Source of the DNA: an uncultured Phycisphaerales bacterium
GTDB lineage: Bacteria > Planctomycetota > Phycisphaerae > Tepidisphaerales > Tepidisphaeraceae
DNA: 64,000 nucleotides
Direction: 5' to 3'
NCBI GenBank assembly: GCA_903871935.1
Contig: CAIQIQ010000083.1
Coordinates: forward strand, 1 to 64,000
In this document: piece by piece, positions 16,351-25,492 of the stretch
Layout: every line of letters begins with the position of its first letter
Position numbering within the stretch: position 1 is the first letter of the stretch
Position numbers and translations under genes: made by a program
The notes under the pieces: generated by a model
Databases searched by the model: none
The model's input: only the letters and a program-made list of their open reading frames with translations
What the model was told of the DNA's origin: nothing

Positions 16351-17132
16351 CAGAGTCCGCTTTCCGATCTCCCCCCCCTCGCCCTCTCTCCCATTCTCGC
16401 CTTCCCGCGCCCCTTCGCGGGCAGCGGGCGTGCGATGCCTCCTTCAACATATGAAGCCTTGCTCATGCGCGCACAGGCGCGCACCGCGACTTACAGCAAT
16501 CTTTCCAGATTCTTCGATCCCGACACCCCAAAACCAATGGAAAATCGAAGTTCCGCCCCCAAAGTGGTGCGCTTTGTGCGCACAAAGCGCGACACCGCCT
16601 GTATAGGTAGAGGCCATTGCGCGGCCATCGTTCTTTCTCAACTGAATACCCAGAACTCCTATCGGACAAGTAGGCGATGCCGCTCAATCTGCGCACGCGA
16701 ACCTGCGCACCTTTGTCTTCCTCAAGCACCAAGTTACCAAGGAGCAAGCACCACGCCTCCGAGTTATCCACATGCGCATACAACTTGCGCACCTCCTCCC
16801 GCGAATTCATCCTAACTCCCTGCCATGCAAGCAGATAGCGCGATGGGCGTATTCCCGCCAAGAACCTGCGCACCTGCTACTTATCCACAACCGCTTTCGC
16901 CCCCTCTCGCCCTTCGTTTCCGCCTCTCTCCCTCCCACTCTCTCGCCCTCTCCCACTCTGGCATGCGGGCACGCCCTCGGCGGATGCCTCGGCATCGCAA
17001 TGCCAGCGGGTTGGATCATGGGAATCATCATAAGCCCCGGCCACAGCACGGCTTGTGATGCTTGCATTGAAACAGCGCATCAGCGATACTACCCGCCCCG
17101 GTCGCGAGAGCTTCCGGGTGACAATTGCATAC
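16351..17132. other. Gene-free region with DnaA boxes and TGCGCA repeats; candidate replication origin or plasmid-like remnant
   Basis: No convincing gene in 782 bp. Two exact DnaA-box consensus sites TTATCCACA occur at 16764-16772 and 16881-16889, same orientation. A 12-bp motif ACYTGCGCACCT appears three times (16701-16712, 16783-16794, 16864-16875), spaced 82 and 81 bp. Further TGCGCA/GCGCGCAC words lie at 16464-16485 and 16689. A 22-bp palindrome is at 16569-16590 and a pyrimidine-rich tract at 16905-16960. The combination recalls an origin with iteron-like repeats, but it is not AT-rich and dnaA is not in the window. Confidence 0.35.
16569..16590. repeat. Perfect 22-bp palindrome
   Basis: Two uninterrupted 11-bp arms meeting at the centre of TTTGTGCGCACAAA, within the region carrying the DnaA boxes. 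It has no T-run, so a protein-binding or resolution site is more plausible than a terminator. Confidence 0.7.
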
Positions 17133-17215
17133 GGGCGTGTACCTAAGTGGCCAAAAGGGGCGGGCTGTAAACCCGCTGGCTTACGCCTTCGTAGGTTCGA
17201 ATCCTACCGCGCCCA
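17133..17215 (+). tRNA. tRNA-Tyr (GTA anticodon)
   Basis: 83 nt. The acceptor stem GGGCGTG pairs with CGCGCCC (one G-U pair). The D arm is followed by the anticodon stem GCGGG/CCCGC with loop CTGTAAA (anticodon GTA at 17167-17169), a long variable arm typical of bacterial tRNA-Tyr (TGGCTTACGCCTT), and the T arm GTAGGTTCGAATCCTAC. CCA is not encoded. An intrinsic terminator follows at 17226. Confidence 0.95.
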
Positions 17216-17225
17216 CTTCCCTGAA

Positions 17226-17247
17226 CCCCTCGATTTCGAGGGGTTTT
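17226..17247 (+). terminator. Intrinsic terminator after tRNA-Tyr
   Basis: Stem CCCCTCG / CGAGGGG with a four-base loop, followed directly by TTTT. Confidence 0.85.
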
Positions 17248-17318
17248 GCATTCCCTTGATGCAGCAAGTGCCAAAGACGGAGCATCGCCTCCGATTTTCG
17301 TCAACGCAGGAGATTCGC

Positions 17319-18467
17319 ATGAGATCGATGAGATCATTCCCGGCTATCGTATGCCTGGCTGCCGGCCTCTTGGTTCAGCAAGGCCTGGCCCAGCAAAGCT
17401 CCGCTCCGGCCGGTGATGTCGCCGGAAAGTTCGTTCAGGCGAAGGTTGGTAATCCGGAGTATCGCGCCAACGAAATGTTCCAGGCTTATGAGAACTATTA
17501 CAGCCCGCGGATCGCACTGCTTCGGTCAAAGTACAAACTTGATGAGGTGGTCAAGAACGAAAACGACGAATGGCGGCGAATACTCCTGCTGCGCCATTGG
17601 ATCGCCGAGCATGTACGCATCGATAATAACCCCGTGCCGGTGGAATCGGATGCCTTTGCCATTCTCGATTCAGCTGCGAAGGGCAATGGGTTCCATTGCG
17701 GCCACTTCAGCCTCGTGCAGCATGCGGTGTTGAATAGCTTTGGTTACGTGACGCGCCGGCTGGGCTGTGGACCGGGCCGAACCGGTATGGACGGCTTCCA
17801 CGGCACCAACGAGGTCTGGGTCAACAAGTTCAGCAAATGGGTCGTAGTCGACGCCAAGTACGACAAGCATTTCGAAAGAGCCGGCGTGCCGATGTCGGCT
17901 CTGGATATCCGCGACGAGGTCATCAAGGATGGCGGCAAGAGCATTAAGAACTGTTATGGCCTGGACGGCCGGGAGACCACCGACAGGTTCAGCGAAGATG
18001 TCGAGAAATTCGGCCCGACGGCCGAGACATATCGCTGGATCGATTGGGAAGTCGCCACGAATTACTTCACCAACACGCCCGGATACAAACCCTCCTCGCA
18101 GGTGCTCTATTCTGATGATTTTTCCAGCAAGAACACCTGGGTGAGAGGCGGCAAGAAGAATTGGATTATCGGCTCGAACTATGCCATCGTCACGACCAAT
18201 CGTGGCTGGATCGAATGGACGCCTAACGTCATCGATTCCAATGTGAAGATTAATGGCGACCAGGGTACGATTCGTCTCGACTCGTTCACGCCAAACCTTC
18301 GCAGCTACCAGATGTCCAGCGCCAAGGGCTGGGAGGATTGCTCCGACAACCTGAGGTTGAAACTGCAAAAACCAGGTAACAAGTTCGCGTTCCGCACGGT
18401 AAATCTCTTTGGCGTGGTCGGTCCGGTGCATGAAGTTCAAATCGACTGGCAGGGAGCTTCGAAGTAA
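17319..18467 (+). CDS. Secreted transglutaminase-like cysteine protease/peptidase (copy 1)
   Basis: 382 residues. The ATG at 17319 has CAGGAG upstream; the frame stays open further back but runs through the tRNA gene. Signal peptide at residues 1-25. A transglutaminase-like core has the triad Cys127 (GFHCGHFSL), His161 (FHGTNEVWV) and Asp178 (VVVDAKYD). The C-terminal ~110 residues are a beta-rich module with GWIEWTPNVI...DSFTPNLRSYQ. Family members act as extracytoplasmic proteases or amidases; the substrate is unknown. A paralogue follows 36 bp downstream with the same architecture, so the two are probably co-transcribed. Confidence 0.8.
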   Translation: MRSMRSFPAIVCLAAGLLVQQGLAQQSSAPAGDVAGKFVQAKVGNPEYRANEMFQAYENYYSPRIALLRSKYKLDEVVKNENDEWRRILLLRHWIAEHVRIDNNPVPVESDAFAILDSAAKGNGFHCGHFSLVQHAVLNSFGYVTRRLGCGPGRTGMDGFHGTNEVWVNKFSKWVVVDAKYDKHFERAGVPMSALDIRDEVIKDGGKSIKNCYGLDGRETTDRFSEDVEKFGPTAETYRWIDWEVATNYFTNTPGYKPSSQVLYSDDFSSKNTWVRGGKKNWIIGSNYAIVTTNRGWIEWTPNVIDSNVKINGDQGTIRLDSFTPNLRSYQMSSAKGWEDCSDNLRLKLQKPGNKFAFRTVNLFGVVGPVHEVQIDWQGASK

Positions 18468-18503
18468 GGTTTTGTGGCAGGCCTTGAATACAGGGAGGCG
18501 GTC

Positions 18504-19637
18504 ATGCAGAGTTGGCACATCATTTTGACGGGAGTGGCAGCGGCGTTTTGCCTCGCGACCCAAGCGGTGGCCCAGACTCCCGAAGGGGGAGCGGCCACGC
18601 CCGCGATCAAAAACCCGGAATGCCGGCCCAATGAGTTGTTCCCCGCTTTCGAGAACTTCTATAGCCCGCGCCTCGCCGAGCTGCGCAATCGCTATCAGCT
18701 CGACGATGTGGTCAAGAACGAGACGGATGAGTGGAAGCGCATGTTGCTGCTGCGGCATTGGATACACGCCCACATTCGCATTGAGAATGAGCACCCTACC
18801 CCGGCAAGAGACGATGCGATTGCCATTCTCGATGCGGCGCTAAAGGGCGGCGGATTTCATTGCGCTCATTTCAGCCTCGTGCAGAGTGCGGTCCTTAATA
18901 GCTACGGTTACGTCGCTCGCCGCATGGGATGCGGGCCGGGCACTATGGAAAGGGGCGGCCACCACGGCGTCAACGAGGTGTGGGTCAACAAGTTTGCCAA
19001 GTGGGTGCTGATCGACGCCAAGTACGACCTGCATTTTGAGAAGGACGGCATGCCGCTCTCAGCGCTGGAAATCCGCGACGAGGTGTGGAAAGACAATGCC
19101 AAGTCAGTCAAGCAGTACTTCGGGCTGGATGGCAAGAGCCCTAGCCAGACGTTCCCGGATTGGGAAGTGAGTCCCGAGACTTACCGCTGGTGCAGTTGGG
19201 AAACCAGCACCAACTATTTCACTGCCATGCCCGCGACGCACAGTTCCTCGTTGGTCATGCTCGACGATGAGCATTTCCGAAACAACACGTGGTATCGCGA
19301 TGGCAAGCCCCATTGGGCTTACAAGACGCCGTATCTGCTGGCCACCACGCGCCGGGACTGGATCGAGTGGACGCCCAACGTCATCGCTTCGAATGTCCGC
19401 GTGACGGCGCAGAAAGCGATGGTCTCGCTTACATCCTTCACGCCCAATTTCCGCAGTTACCAGGTCAAGATCGGCAATGTCGCCTGGGCCGACTGTGACG
19501 AACAGGTTGAACTGGCGGTAAAGCCAGAGACCTACCGCGTCAGTTTCCGCAGCATGAACCTGTTCGGTGTTGCCGGGCCGGAACACCAGGTGCAGATCGG
19601 TGCTCCGGCCGCGGCCGCGGGTGCCAAGATCAATTAG
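18504..19637 (+). CDS. Secreted transglutaminase-like cysteine protease/peptidase (copy 2)
   Basis: 377 residues from the ATG at 18504, preceded by AGGGAGG; an in-frame ATG 10 codons earlier lacks a comparable site. Signal peptide at residues 1-23. It has the same layout as the preceding gene, with triad Cys120 (GFHCAHFSL), His154 (HHGVNEVWV) and Asp171 (VLIDAKYD), and a shared C-terminal module (DWIEWTPNVIASNVRV). The pair looks like a tandem duplication that has diverged substantially, mainly in the linker and N-terminus. Its 3' end overlaps the convergent BNR gene by 8 bp. Confidence 0.8.
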   Translation: MQSWHIILTGVAAAFCLATQAVAQTPEGGAATPAIKNPECRPNELFPAFENFYSPRLAELRNRYQLDDVVKNETDEWKRMLLLRHWIHAHIRIENEHPTPARDDAIAILDAALKGGGFHCAHFSLVQSAVLNSYGYVARRMGCGPGTMERGGHHGVNEVWVNKFAKWVLIDAKYDLHFEKDGMPLSALEIRDEVWKDNAKSVKQYFGLDGKSPSQTFPDWEVSPETYRWCSWETSTNYFTAMPATHSSSLVMLDDEHFRNNTWYRDGKPHWAYKTPYLLATTRRDWIEWTPNVIASNVRVTAQKAMVSLTSFTPNFRSYQVKIGNVAWADCDEQVELAVKPETYRVSFRSMNLFGVAGPEHQVQIGAPAAAAGAKIN

Positions 19638-21987
19638 TCGCGGCCTGGATTTTCCCTTTCCATACGCCGCCGCCGAAGGTCGTCACCCAGATGACGCTGT
19701 CATCGCCAGGCTCGACGGTGACGCGGTGGGTGCACACAAAAGGCGGCTCGGCAAGGGGCACGAAGGTCTTGCCCGCGTCGGTGCTGCGGTGGATGCCACC
19801 GTTGAACGTGCAGGCGTAAATGGTGTCAGGCTTGTTCGGGTCCACGGAGACATCCCAGCAATAGGGGCGATCGAGGATCTTGCTCCAGGTCTGGCCGCCG
19901 TCACTGGTCTTGTAGACACCGCCGTGACCATTGCCCTTGACCCACGGCACCTGTGTCCCCAATGCCGGGGAACCTGCCGGCGGCACCTCGAAGCAGGAGA
20001 TGTAGAGAGTGCGCGAGTCGCGCGGATCGAGCCTGAGCCCAAAGATCCAGTCAAAGGGCTGATCGGCGCCTACAGCCTGCCAGGTGGCAGCGCCGTCTGT
20101 GGAGCGGAACAGGCCGCCGGGCACGTGCTTGTTCCCGGGGAAATTCGCGGTGATGGCGCAGAAGAGGGTGCCATCAGGGTGGCGGGCCAGGCGCCAAACA
20201 TTGCGGCGTGGCGATTCGGGCAGCCCCTGGTTGGCCTCCTTCCACGTCTTGCCGCCATCGACGGACTTGAACACGCCGCGGTCGAGGAACCCGGCGTAGA
20301 GCGTGCGGTTCTCCTTGGGACTGGCGGGGTCGAGCACGACCGTTGTGCATGCACCACGGTTGGTGATCAACCCACCTTCAGCGCCGATAGGTTTCCAGGT
20401 CATGCCGTAGTCTTGGGTTTCGCACACGCCGCCCGTCGAACGGTTTACATCACGCGAAGTCATCTTCCAGTGCGGCAGGTCATGGAAGTTTGACCAGGCG
20501 CCGTAAGCTTTGCCGGGGACGGCCGGGTCCAGGGCCAGTTCGTAGCAGGTGTTTTGCCATGACGAACCTTTGGCGGCCAGGGCCCAGCTTGAGCCGCCAT
20601 CAGCGCTGGTGAACAGGCCAATGTCGGTGTAACCGATCCAGCGGCGCTTCTGATCGAAGGGATCGTTGTAGACTTGGTAGCAGGTGAGAACTTCGGCATT
20701 ACGGCCACGGTAGAATGGTTTGTTGACCTCGTCGGTGAACATCGCGGCCCAATTTGCGCCGGAGTTCGTGGAGACGTAGCCGTTGCCGCCGTTGGTGAAG
20801 AAAACCCGCTCGGGCTGGGTGGGGCCACAGGTGAGATCATCGGGGCCGCCACTCCAGCCCCAGCCACCTTCCAGGTCAAGGCTCATCCAATCCGGTTTGA
20901 CATTGCACTGCTTCCAATCCGGCCGGCCGAAACTGACGCAGGCCCAGTTCTTGCCGCCGTCGTTGGTCCGCCACACAGCGCGGTCCATTCCCGGTTCTTC
21001 GGCCACTCCAGAGGCGATGGCGTAGACCAGGTCCAAGTTGGTCGTGCCCATGACCAAGTGGCTGTAAGTCATCAGCCCGCGTTGCCCTTTGGCCAGGCCA
21101 CGGTACAGGCCATTGCTCGCCTCGACCCAGTGTCGCCCGGCATCAACGGACTTGTACACGCCGCCGACGTACTTCCCGTCCGTGACACTTCCGCCGACAG
21201 AAGCGTAGAACGCGCTCTTGCCCTGGCCGGCCCATGCGGCCGAGAATCCGGTGAGCTTGCCGGCCGGCAAGCCCTGCTTGAGCGTGATCCAGGTCTTGCC
21301 CCAATCATTGGTGCCGAGGATGCCGTCGGCGCCCATGGTATAGACCACGCGTGCGTCGTCCGGGCTGGTCGGGTCGATGAAGATGGGACTCGGGTCGATG
21401 AAGATGGGGCCCGCTGGAGCGGTAGGCCTCCAACTGTCAACGTGGCTCCACGTTTGTCCGCCATCGCGACTGCGCATCAGACGCGTCGTCTTCTCGCCGG
21501 CGAACAGCGAGAACATGCTGTAAACGATGTCCGGATTGAAGGGGTCGAAATAGATTCCCGGGCCGGCATATTCCATTTGGCGTGGCGAAGGGCCGTCACC
21601 GATGGTCTGCTTCCAAGTCTGGCCGCGATCAAAGCTGGTCCAGAGCCCGTTGTAGCAAATCAGCAATATGCGATCAGGATTGGTGGGATGGAATCCTGGC
21701 GGGGCCTGGAGACGGCGAGTCAGTTGTCCGGGGAACATGTGAAAACTCTTTGTTCCATCCAGCGACAGGTAGATCCCACCCATATCACAGGCGAACAACA
21801 TCATGTTGGGATCGGCCGGGCTGATGCCCGGGAGCATGTGTCCACCCCCGCCGCCGGGGCCGACATTCTGCCACTGCACGGGAATCGCCGCCGTTTCGGC
21901 CGCAAGGGTCATAGTTGGCCTCCCAAGCCCGAGTGTCACGAGAAGAAATACCGCCGCGCCAATCGTCCACCATCGCCGAGTTGTCAT
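19630..21987 (-). CDS. Secreted BNR/Asp-box repeat protein (sialidase/GH74-like propeller)
   Basis: 785 residues with GGAG upstream of the ATG and a signal peptide (residues 1-30). Repeated Asp-boxes of the form S-x-D-x-G-x-x-W run along its length: SFDRGQTWKQ, SRDGGQTWSH, TNDGGKNWAC, SVDGGKTWKE, TSDGGQTWSK, STDAGKTFVP. This defines one or two BNR beta-propellers similar to sialidases, GH74 xyloglucanases, Ycf48 and sortilin. No sialidase arginine triad is evident, so it is either a GH74-like hydrolase or a binding protein. Convergent with the transglutaminase pair. Confidence 0.8.
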   Translation of the reverse strand: MTTRRWWTIGAAVFLLVTLGLGRPTMTLAAETAAIPVQWQNVGPGGGGGHMLPGISPADPNMMLFACDMGGIYLSLDGTKSFHMFPGQLTRRLQAPPGFHPTNPDRILLICYNGLWTSFDRGQTWKQTIGDGPSPRQMEYAGPGIYFDPFNPDIVYSMFSLFAGEKTTRLMRSRDGGQTWSHVDSWRPTAPAGPIFIDPSPIFIDPTSPDDARVVYTMGADGILGTNDWGKTWITLKQGLPAGKLTGFSAAWAGQGKSAFYASVGGSVTDGKYVGGVYKSVDAGRHWVEASNGLYRGLAKGQRGLMTYSHLVMGTTNLDLVYAIASGVAEEPGMDRAVWRTNDGGKNWACVSFGRPDWKQCNVKPDWMSLDLEGGWGWSGGPDDLTCGPTQPERVFFTNGGNGYVSTNSGANWAAMFTDEVNKPFYRGRNAEVLTCYQVYNDPFDQKRRWIGYTDIGLFTSADGGSSWALAAKGSSWQNTCYELALDPAVPGKAYGAWSNFHDLPHWKMTSRDVNRSTGGVCETQDYGMTWKPIGAEGGLITNRGACTTVVLDPASPKENRTLYAGFLDRGVFKSVDGGKTWKEANQGLPESPRRNVWRLARHPDGTLFCAITANFPGNKHVPGGLFRSTDGAATWQAVGADQPFDWIFGLRLDPRDSRTLYISCFEVPPAGSPALGTQVPWVKGNGHGGVYKTSDGGQTWSKILDRPYCWDVSVDPNKPDTIYACTFNGGIHRSTDAGKTFVPLAEPPFVCTHRVTVEPGDDSVIWVTTFGGGVWKGKIQAATN

Positions 21988-22171
21988 AGTCGCTCCAAGT
22001 TTGACAATGGGATGTTATAACGACTGGCCAATGAGATTGCACTCGGAGAACACGGCCTGGCAGGCGCTGGGGTATTGATCGACGCACAGAACACAAGAGA
22101 GGTCCGAGAGGGATCGGGATTCGGGCAGGTAGTCACGGCGAAGAGAACCGCACGCAATGCTCGGGAGTTCG

Positions 22172-22366
22172 TCAGCTTTGCTCAAACACGCCCTGTTTCC
22201 AGAGATCAACCGCTTCCTCTTTACTCTTGGCGGTGGGCGTCTCGATACCGCATCCCTGGCAGACCGCGTAGAAGCCCCCGTTGAATGGTGACCACACAAC
22301 GGTGTGGGTCTTGCCGCACTTGGGGCATACTTTGACTTCGGCTGTCTTCCCGTCCGACGAGCACAT
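22172..22366 (-). CDS. Small zinc-ribbon protein (Lar-like)
   Basis: 64 residues with GGAGG nine bases upstream. Two CxxC pairs (CPKCGKTHTV... and CQGCGIETPTAKSKEEAVDLW) form a zinc ribbon followed by a helix. This is the pattern of the small Lar/restriction-alleviation-like phage and chromosomal proteins, a resemblance only. Isolated between two larger minus-strand genes. Confidence 0.7.
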   Translation of the reverse strand: MCSSDGKTAEVKVCPKCGKTHTVVWSPFNGGFYAVCQGCGIETPTAKSKEEAVDLWKQGVFEQS

Positions 22367-22536
22367 GGTGATGTGCCCTCCGATGCATCAGTGTACCGGC
22401 TTCAGCCGCGGGATGCCATACAATAAATGACAATAAACGACAGAATCAGCGCAGCCGTCAGTGTGATCCATGCGGGACGCACTGCGGAAGGGCGCGAAAA
22501 TCGAGGGCGTGTAGCAATGGAACGCGGGGTCCGCGG

Positions 22537-24825
22537 TTAGGGAGTGAGAGACAGCGAGTTGGGTGGATCCTGATCGAAGTCTGCGACGACGCTGGCGATG
22601 GCATCGGCGAGGCGCGGCATGGTAACCGGCTTGACCAGGTGGAGGGCGAATCCCGCGGCGCGGCTGGCCTGGATGTCCGCTTCCTGACCGTAGCCGCTGA
22701 GCGCGATGCCTGGCCGAGCCAGTCCCTGCGCTCGCAGCATCCGCATCAGATCCAGCCCGCTGCCATCGGGAAGGCCCAAATCGGAGAGCAGCAGGTCAAA
22801 AGGCTGGGCCGCGGCCAGTTGCAGTGCGGTGGCGACGTCTGTCGCATGCTCGACGTGGTTGCCCCAGCTCTGCAACAACCGCCGCATAATGCGAGCCGTA
22901 TCACTGTGATCCTCGACGAGGAGGATTCGCAGGGGGCGAATTGCTGCGCCTGTTGCCGGCTTCGGATTCGATGTGGTGGTTCCGTCGGCTCGGGTCAGCA
23001 GCGGCAGTGTCACCGCGAACGTCGCCCCCTTGCCCTTGCCGTCGCTGTAGGCGGTAATCGTTCCGCCGTGCAGATCCACCAACGCCTTGCTGATAGAGAG
23101 TCCCAGCCCCAAGCCGCCGAATTGGCGCGTCGTGGTGCGCTCGCCCTGTTCGAAGGCATTGAAGATTCGGCCCAGCGCCTCGGGCTCGATGCCCACGCCA
23201 CTGTCGCTTACCTCCACCACCACGAGGCCATCATGGCGATAGGCCCGCACGCCCACGCAGCCATCGTGCGGTGTGAACTTCACTGCGTTTTTGATCAGGT
23301 TCCAGAACACCTGCTGCAGGCGGCCGGCGTCGGCGTGGACGAGGTGCGGGGGGTGCTTGATCTCCAGTTGGAAATGCTGACGGCGGGCCGCGATGTCCGG
23401 CTGGCAGACCTCTAATGCATGGCGGAGGATCGTGCATAGATCCACGGATCTGCGATCGAGGTCGATTTTGCCTTGGGTTATGCGGGTCATGTCGAGCAGG
23501 TCGTCGATGAGTCGAGTCTCCATTTCCACATTGCGCTGGGCCATCTCCAGCAGAGCTTTGCCTTCACCGCTGAGCATTGGTTCCAGAATCGTCAGCGCCG
23601 GCACAACAGCAGTCAGCGGCGTGCGCAGTTCGTGGCTGAGCACGGCGAGGAAATGATCCTTGGCGTGGTTCGCTTCCTCGGCGACGGCCTTGGCTTTCTC
23701 AGCGCTGAGTTTGGCGGCGGCCAGACCTTCCTCGTCCTGTTTGCGCCGGGTTATGTTACTGGCGGCGCCGAACCACTCTACGATTTCGCCGTTGCCGTCC
23801 AGCAGGGGAACTGCATGTGAGAGCATCCAGCCGATGCTGCCATCCACGCGCACGACTCGATGCTCCAACTCGAAACTGCTCCTGGCCCGGATGGCCTGGT
23901 CGATTGTAGCGAGGATGCGTGGTTGATCGTCTGCGTAGATGTAGTCGTGAATCCAGGTACGACTTGGGGTTTCGGTGTCGCGAATGAATCCGCCGCCACG
24001 GAGCCAGCGCATCTCGCTCCAATCCGGGCTCATGCGATACAGCACCTCCGAACTGGCGGTTACCAGGGTGCGGAATCGTTGTTCGCTCTGCTCCAGCGCC
24101 TGCTGCACGGCCTTGTGCTCGGTGATGTCGCGGAGGATCTTGGCGGCGCCGCTCACCCGGCCGCGTGCATCGGTCAGTGGCGAGACCGTCGCCCACACGT
24201 CGACGGGGCGGCCGTCCCTGGCGAAACGCACCGTCTCCAGATGCTCGATCCGTTTGCCCGCCCGCAGCGCGGCCATGATCTGCTGCTCCTCGTGCAGGCG
24301 ATCTGGGGGCAGCAGCACTGTAACCGGGCGGCCGATGATCTCCTTTGCCTCATACCCGAGCATGCGCTGCGCTCCATCGTTCCAACTCTGGATGATGCCG
24401 TCGGCATCCGTGGATAGGATGGCGTCATCGGAGGCCTCTACGGTTATTCCGAGGCGTGCCAGAGCCTCGCCGAGGCGAATCTGGCGAATGTGCTGGGATC
24501 GCAGCCACTGTGCCGTCAGGCTCGCCACCATAGCCCCGAAAACAAACATTGCCCCGCGGGACAGCGAGAGAGGATCGCCCAGGTCCAGGTGTCCCGGCGT
24601 GTTGTCGAAGAGAATGTCCGAGCTGACCAGGGAAAGGATGGTCGCCAGCATGCCCGGACCAAACCCGCCGAGCATGGCCGCGGCAGCCACGGCGGGGTAG
24701 AACGGCAGGTACGTGCCGGTGAGCACTTCCGGCAACGTCCATCGCAACACACAGGATACCGCCACCAACGCCACGGCCATGCCGTAGCGTTGCAGTGGAG
24801 CGGCGCGGATCGCCGGCCATTGCAT
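22537..24825 (-). CDS. Hybrid sensor histidine kinase (membrane sensor, PAS-PAS-HisKA-HATPase-REC)
   Basis: 762 residues from the ATG at 24825, preceded by GGGGGGAGAAG. Domains: a DUF4118-like membrane part with three to four TM helices (~12-105); PAS 1 (~122-240); PAS 2 with PAC (~245-362); coiled coil; HisKA with phospho-acceptor His398 in SHELRTPL; HATPase (~490-610) with N-box NLIKNAVKFT and G-box GGLGLGLSISKAL; receiver (~632-755) with Asp682. It should autophosphorylate and pass phosphate to its own receiver and an unlinked regulator; no response-regulator gene is adjacent. The signal is unknown. Confidence 0.9.
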   Translation of the reverse strand: MQWPAIRAAPLQRYGMAVALVAVSCVLRWTLPEVLTGTYLPFYPAVAAAAMLGGFGPGMLATILSLVSSDILFDNTPGHLDLGDPLSLSRGAMFVFGAMVASLTAQWLRSQHIRQIRLGEALARLGITVEASDDAILSTDADGIIQSWNDGAQRMLGYEAKEIIGRPVTVLLPPDRLHEEQQIMAALRAGKRIEHLETVRFARDGRPVDVWATVSPLTDARGRVSGAAKILRDITEHKAVQQALEQSEQRFRTLVTASSEVLYRMSPDWSEMRWLRGGGFIRDTETPSRTWIHDYIYADDQPRILATIDQAIRARSSFELEHRVVRVDGSIGWMLSHAVPLLDGNGEIVEWFGAASNITRRKQDEEGLAAAKLSAEKAKAVAEEANHAKDHFLAVLSHELRTPLTAVVPALTILEPMLSGEGKALLEMAQRNVEMETRLIDDLLDMTRITQGKIDLDRRSVDLCTILRHALEVCQPDIAARRQHFQLEIKHPPHLVHADAGRLQQVFWNLIKNAVKFTPHDGCVGVRAYRHDGLVVVEVSDSGVGIEPEALGRIFNAFEQGERTTTRQFGGLGLGLSISKALVDLHGGTITAYSDGKGKGATFAVTLPLLTRADGTTTSNPKPATGAAIRPLRILLVEDHSDTARIMRRLLQSWGNHVEHATDVATALQLAAAQPFDLLLSDLGLPDGSGLDLMRMLRAQGLARPGIALSGYGQEADIQASRAAGFALHLVKPVTMPRLADAIASVVADFDQDPPNSLSLTP

Positions 24826-25180
24826 CACTTCTCCCCCCTCACAAAAGCATGCCTGACCCACCAACTGCAGAATATTAGGCTGCACTTGCATCTCGCGCTG
24901 CACCACGGATGCGGCGGCTGGATAGGAGTGAGGGGCGAGGGAAGCGGAGTTCTCTTGCAGAGTTCGCTCGGTCTGAACGGCTGGGTTTGCTTGGACGAGA
25001 TTGCTTAGGCCGGAGCTAAGAAAAAGACAAAACTGTCTGGCTATCCACTGAGAAGATACGTGACTATGATAATATGACGAGCCGTAAGAACGGGGAGGCG
25101 ACATCTGGGGAAGTCGCCCGAGAGGGGATTGCGGAATGCCTGCCACCTCCCGGCTCGCTTGTCTGCCAAGGGAGGCTCGT
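24826..25180. other. Divergent intergenic region
   Basis: The histidine-kinase frame is open for a further 121 codons here, but those codons look non-coding and the internal start has the better ribosome binding site. An AT-rich TATGATAATATG at 25066-25077 is a possible -10 region for the YHS gene. Nothing else is seen. Confidence 0.4.
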
Positions 25181-25387
25181 ATGAGCAAGGATCCTGTATG
25201 CAGCAGTGAGGTCGAGGAACTGGATGCGATGCAGGCGGGATTGACCAGCGACCACCTGAGCCGTGTGTACTACTTCTGCTCCAGCGCATGCAAGACACGG
25301 TTTGACCGTGAGCCTTTCGCGTTTGTCGAGCACTCCATGAATTGGGAGGAGTGGGACATCCCGGACTGGGCCTGGACGACGAAGTAG
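25181..25387 (+). CDS. YHS-domain metal-binding protein
   Basis: 68 residues from the ATG at 25181 (GGAGG upstream). DPVCSSEVEEL near the start and YYFCSSACKTRFDREP in the middle match the YHS domain, whose cysteines bind copper or other metals and which occurs alone or in P-type ATPases. It is short and soluble with no partner pump nearby. It lies about 105 bp upstream of trpD on the same strand. Confidence 0.85.
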   Translation: MSKDPVCSSEVEELDAMQAGLTSDHLSRVYYFCSSACKTRFDREPFAFVEHSMNWEEWDIPDWAWTTK

Positions 25388-25492
25388 GGACGGGTCGGTG
25401 CATGGCGAGGAAGCAGGGGAGAGGGGCTGCGCGGGTTGCACATGCCCGGCATGGGGCATACATTCCAGGGACGAGAATCCCCAAGGAGATGT

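Noticed and set aside
16463..16873. 136-codon minus-strand frame in the origin-like region
   Set aside because: The first residues look protein-like but composition soon becomes Arg/Cys/Trp-rich as in random GC-rich frames, and it overlaps the DnaA box and repeats.
17055..17318. 88-codon N-terminal extension of the first transglutaminase-like gene
   Set aside because: It reads through tRNA-Tyr and its terminator; the ATG at 17319 has a Shine-Dalgarno and signal peptide.
24826..25188. 121-residue N-terminal extension of the histidine kinase
   Set aside because: The extension has no domain and ATG 24825 has a strong ribosome binding site.
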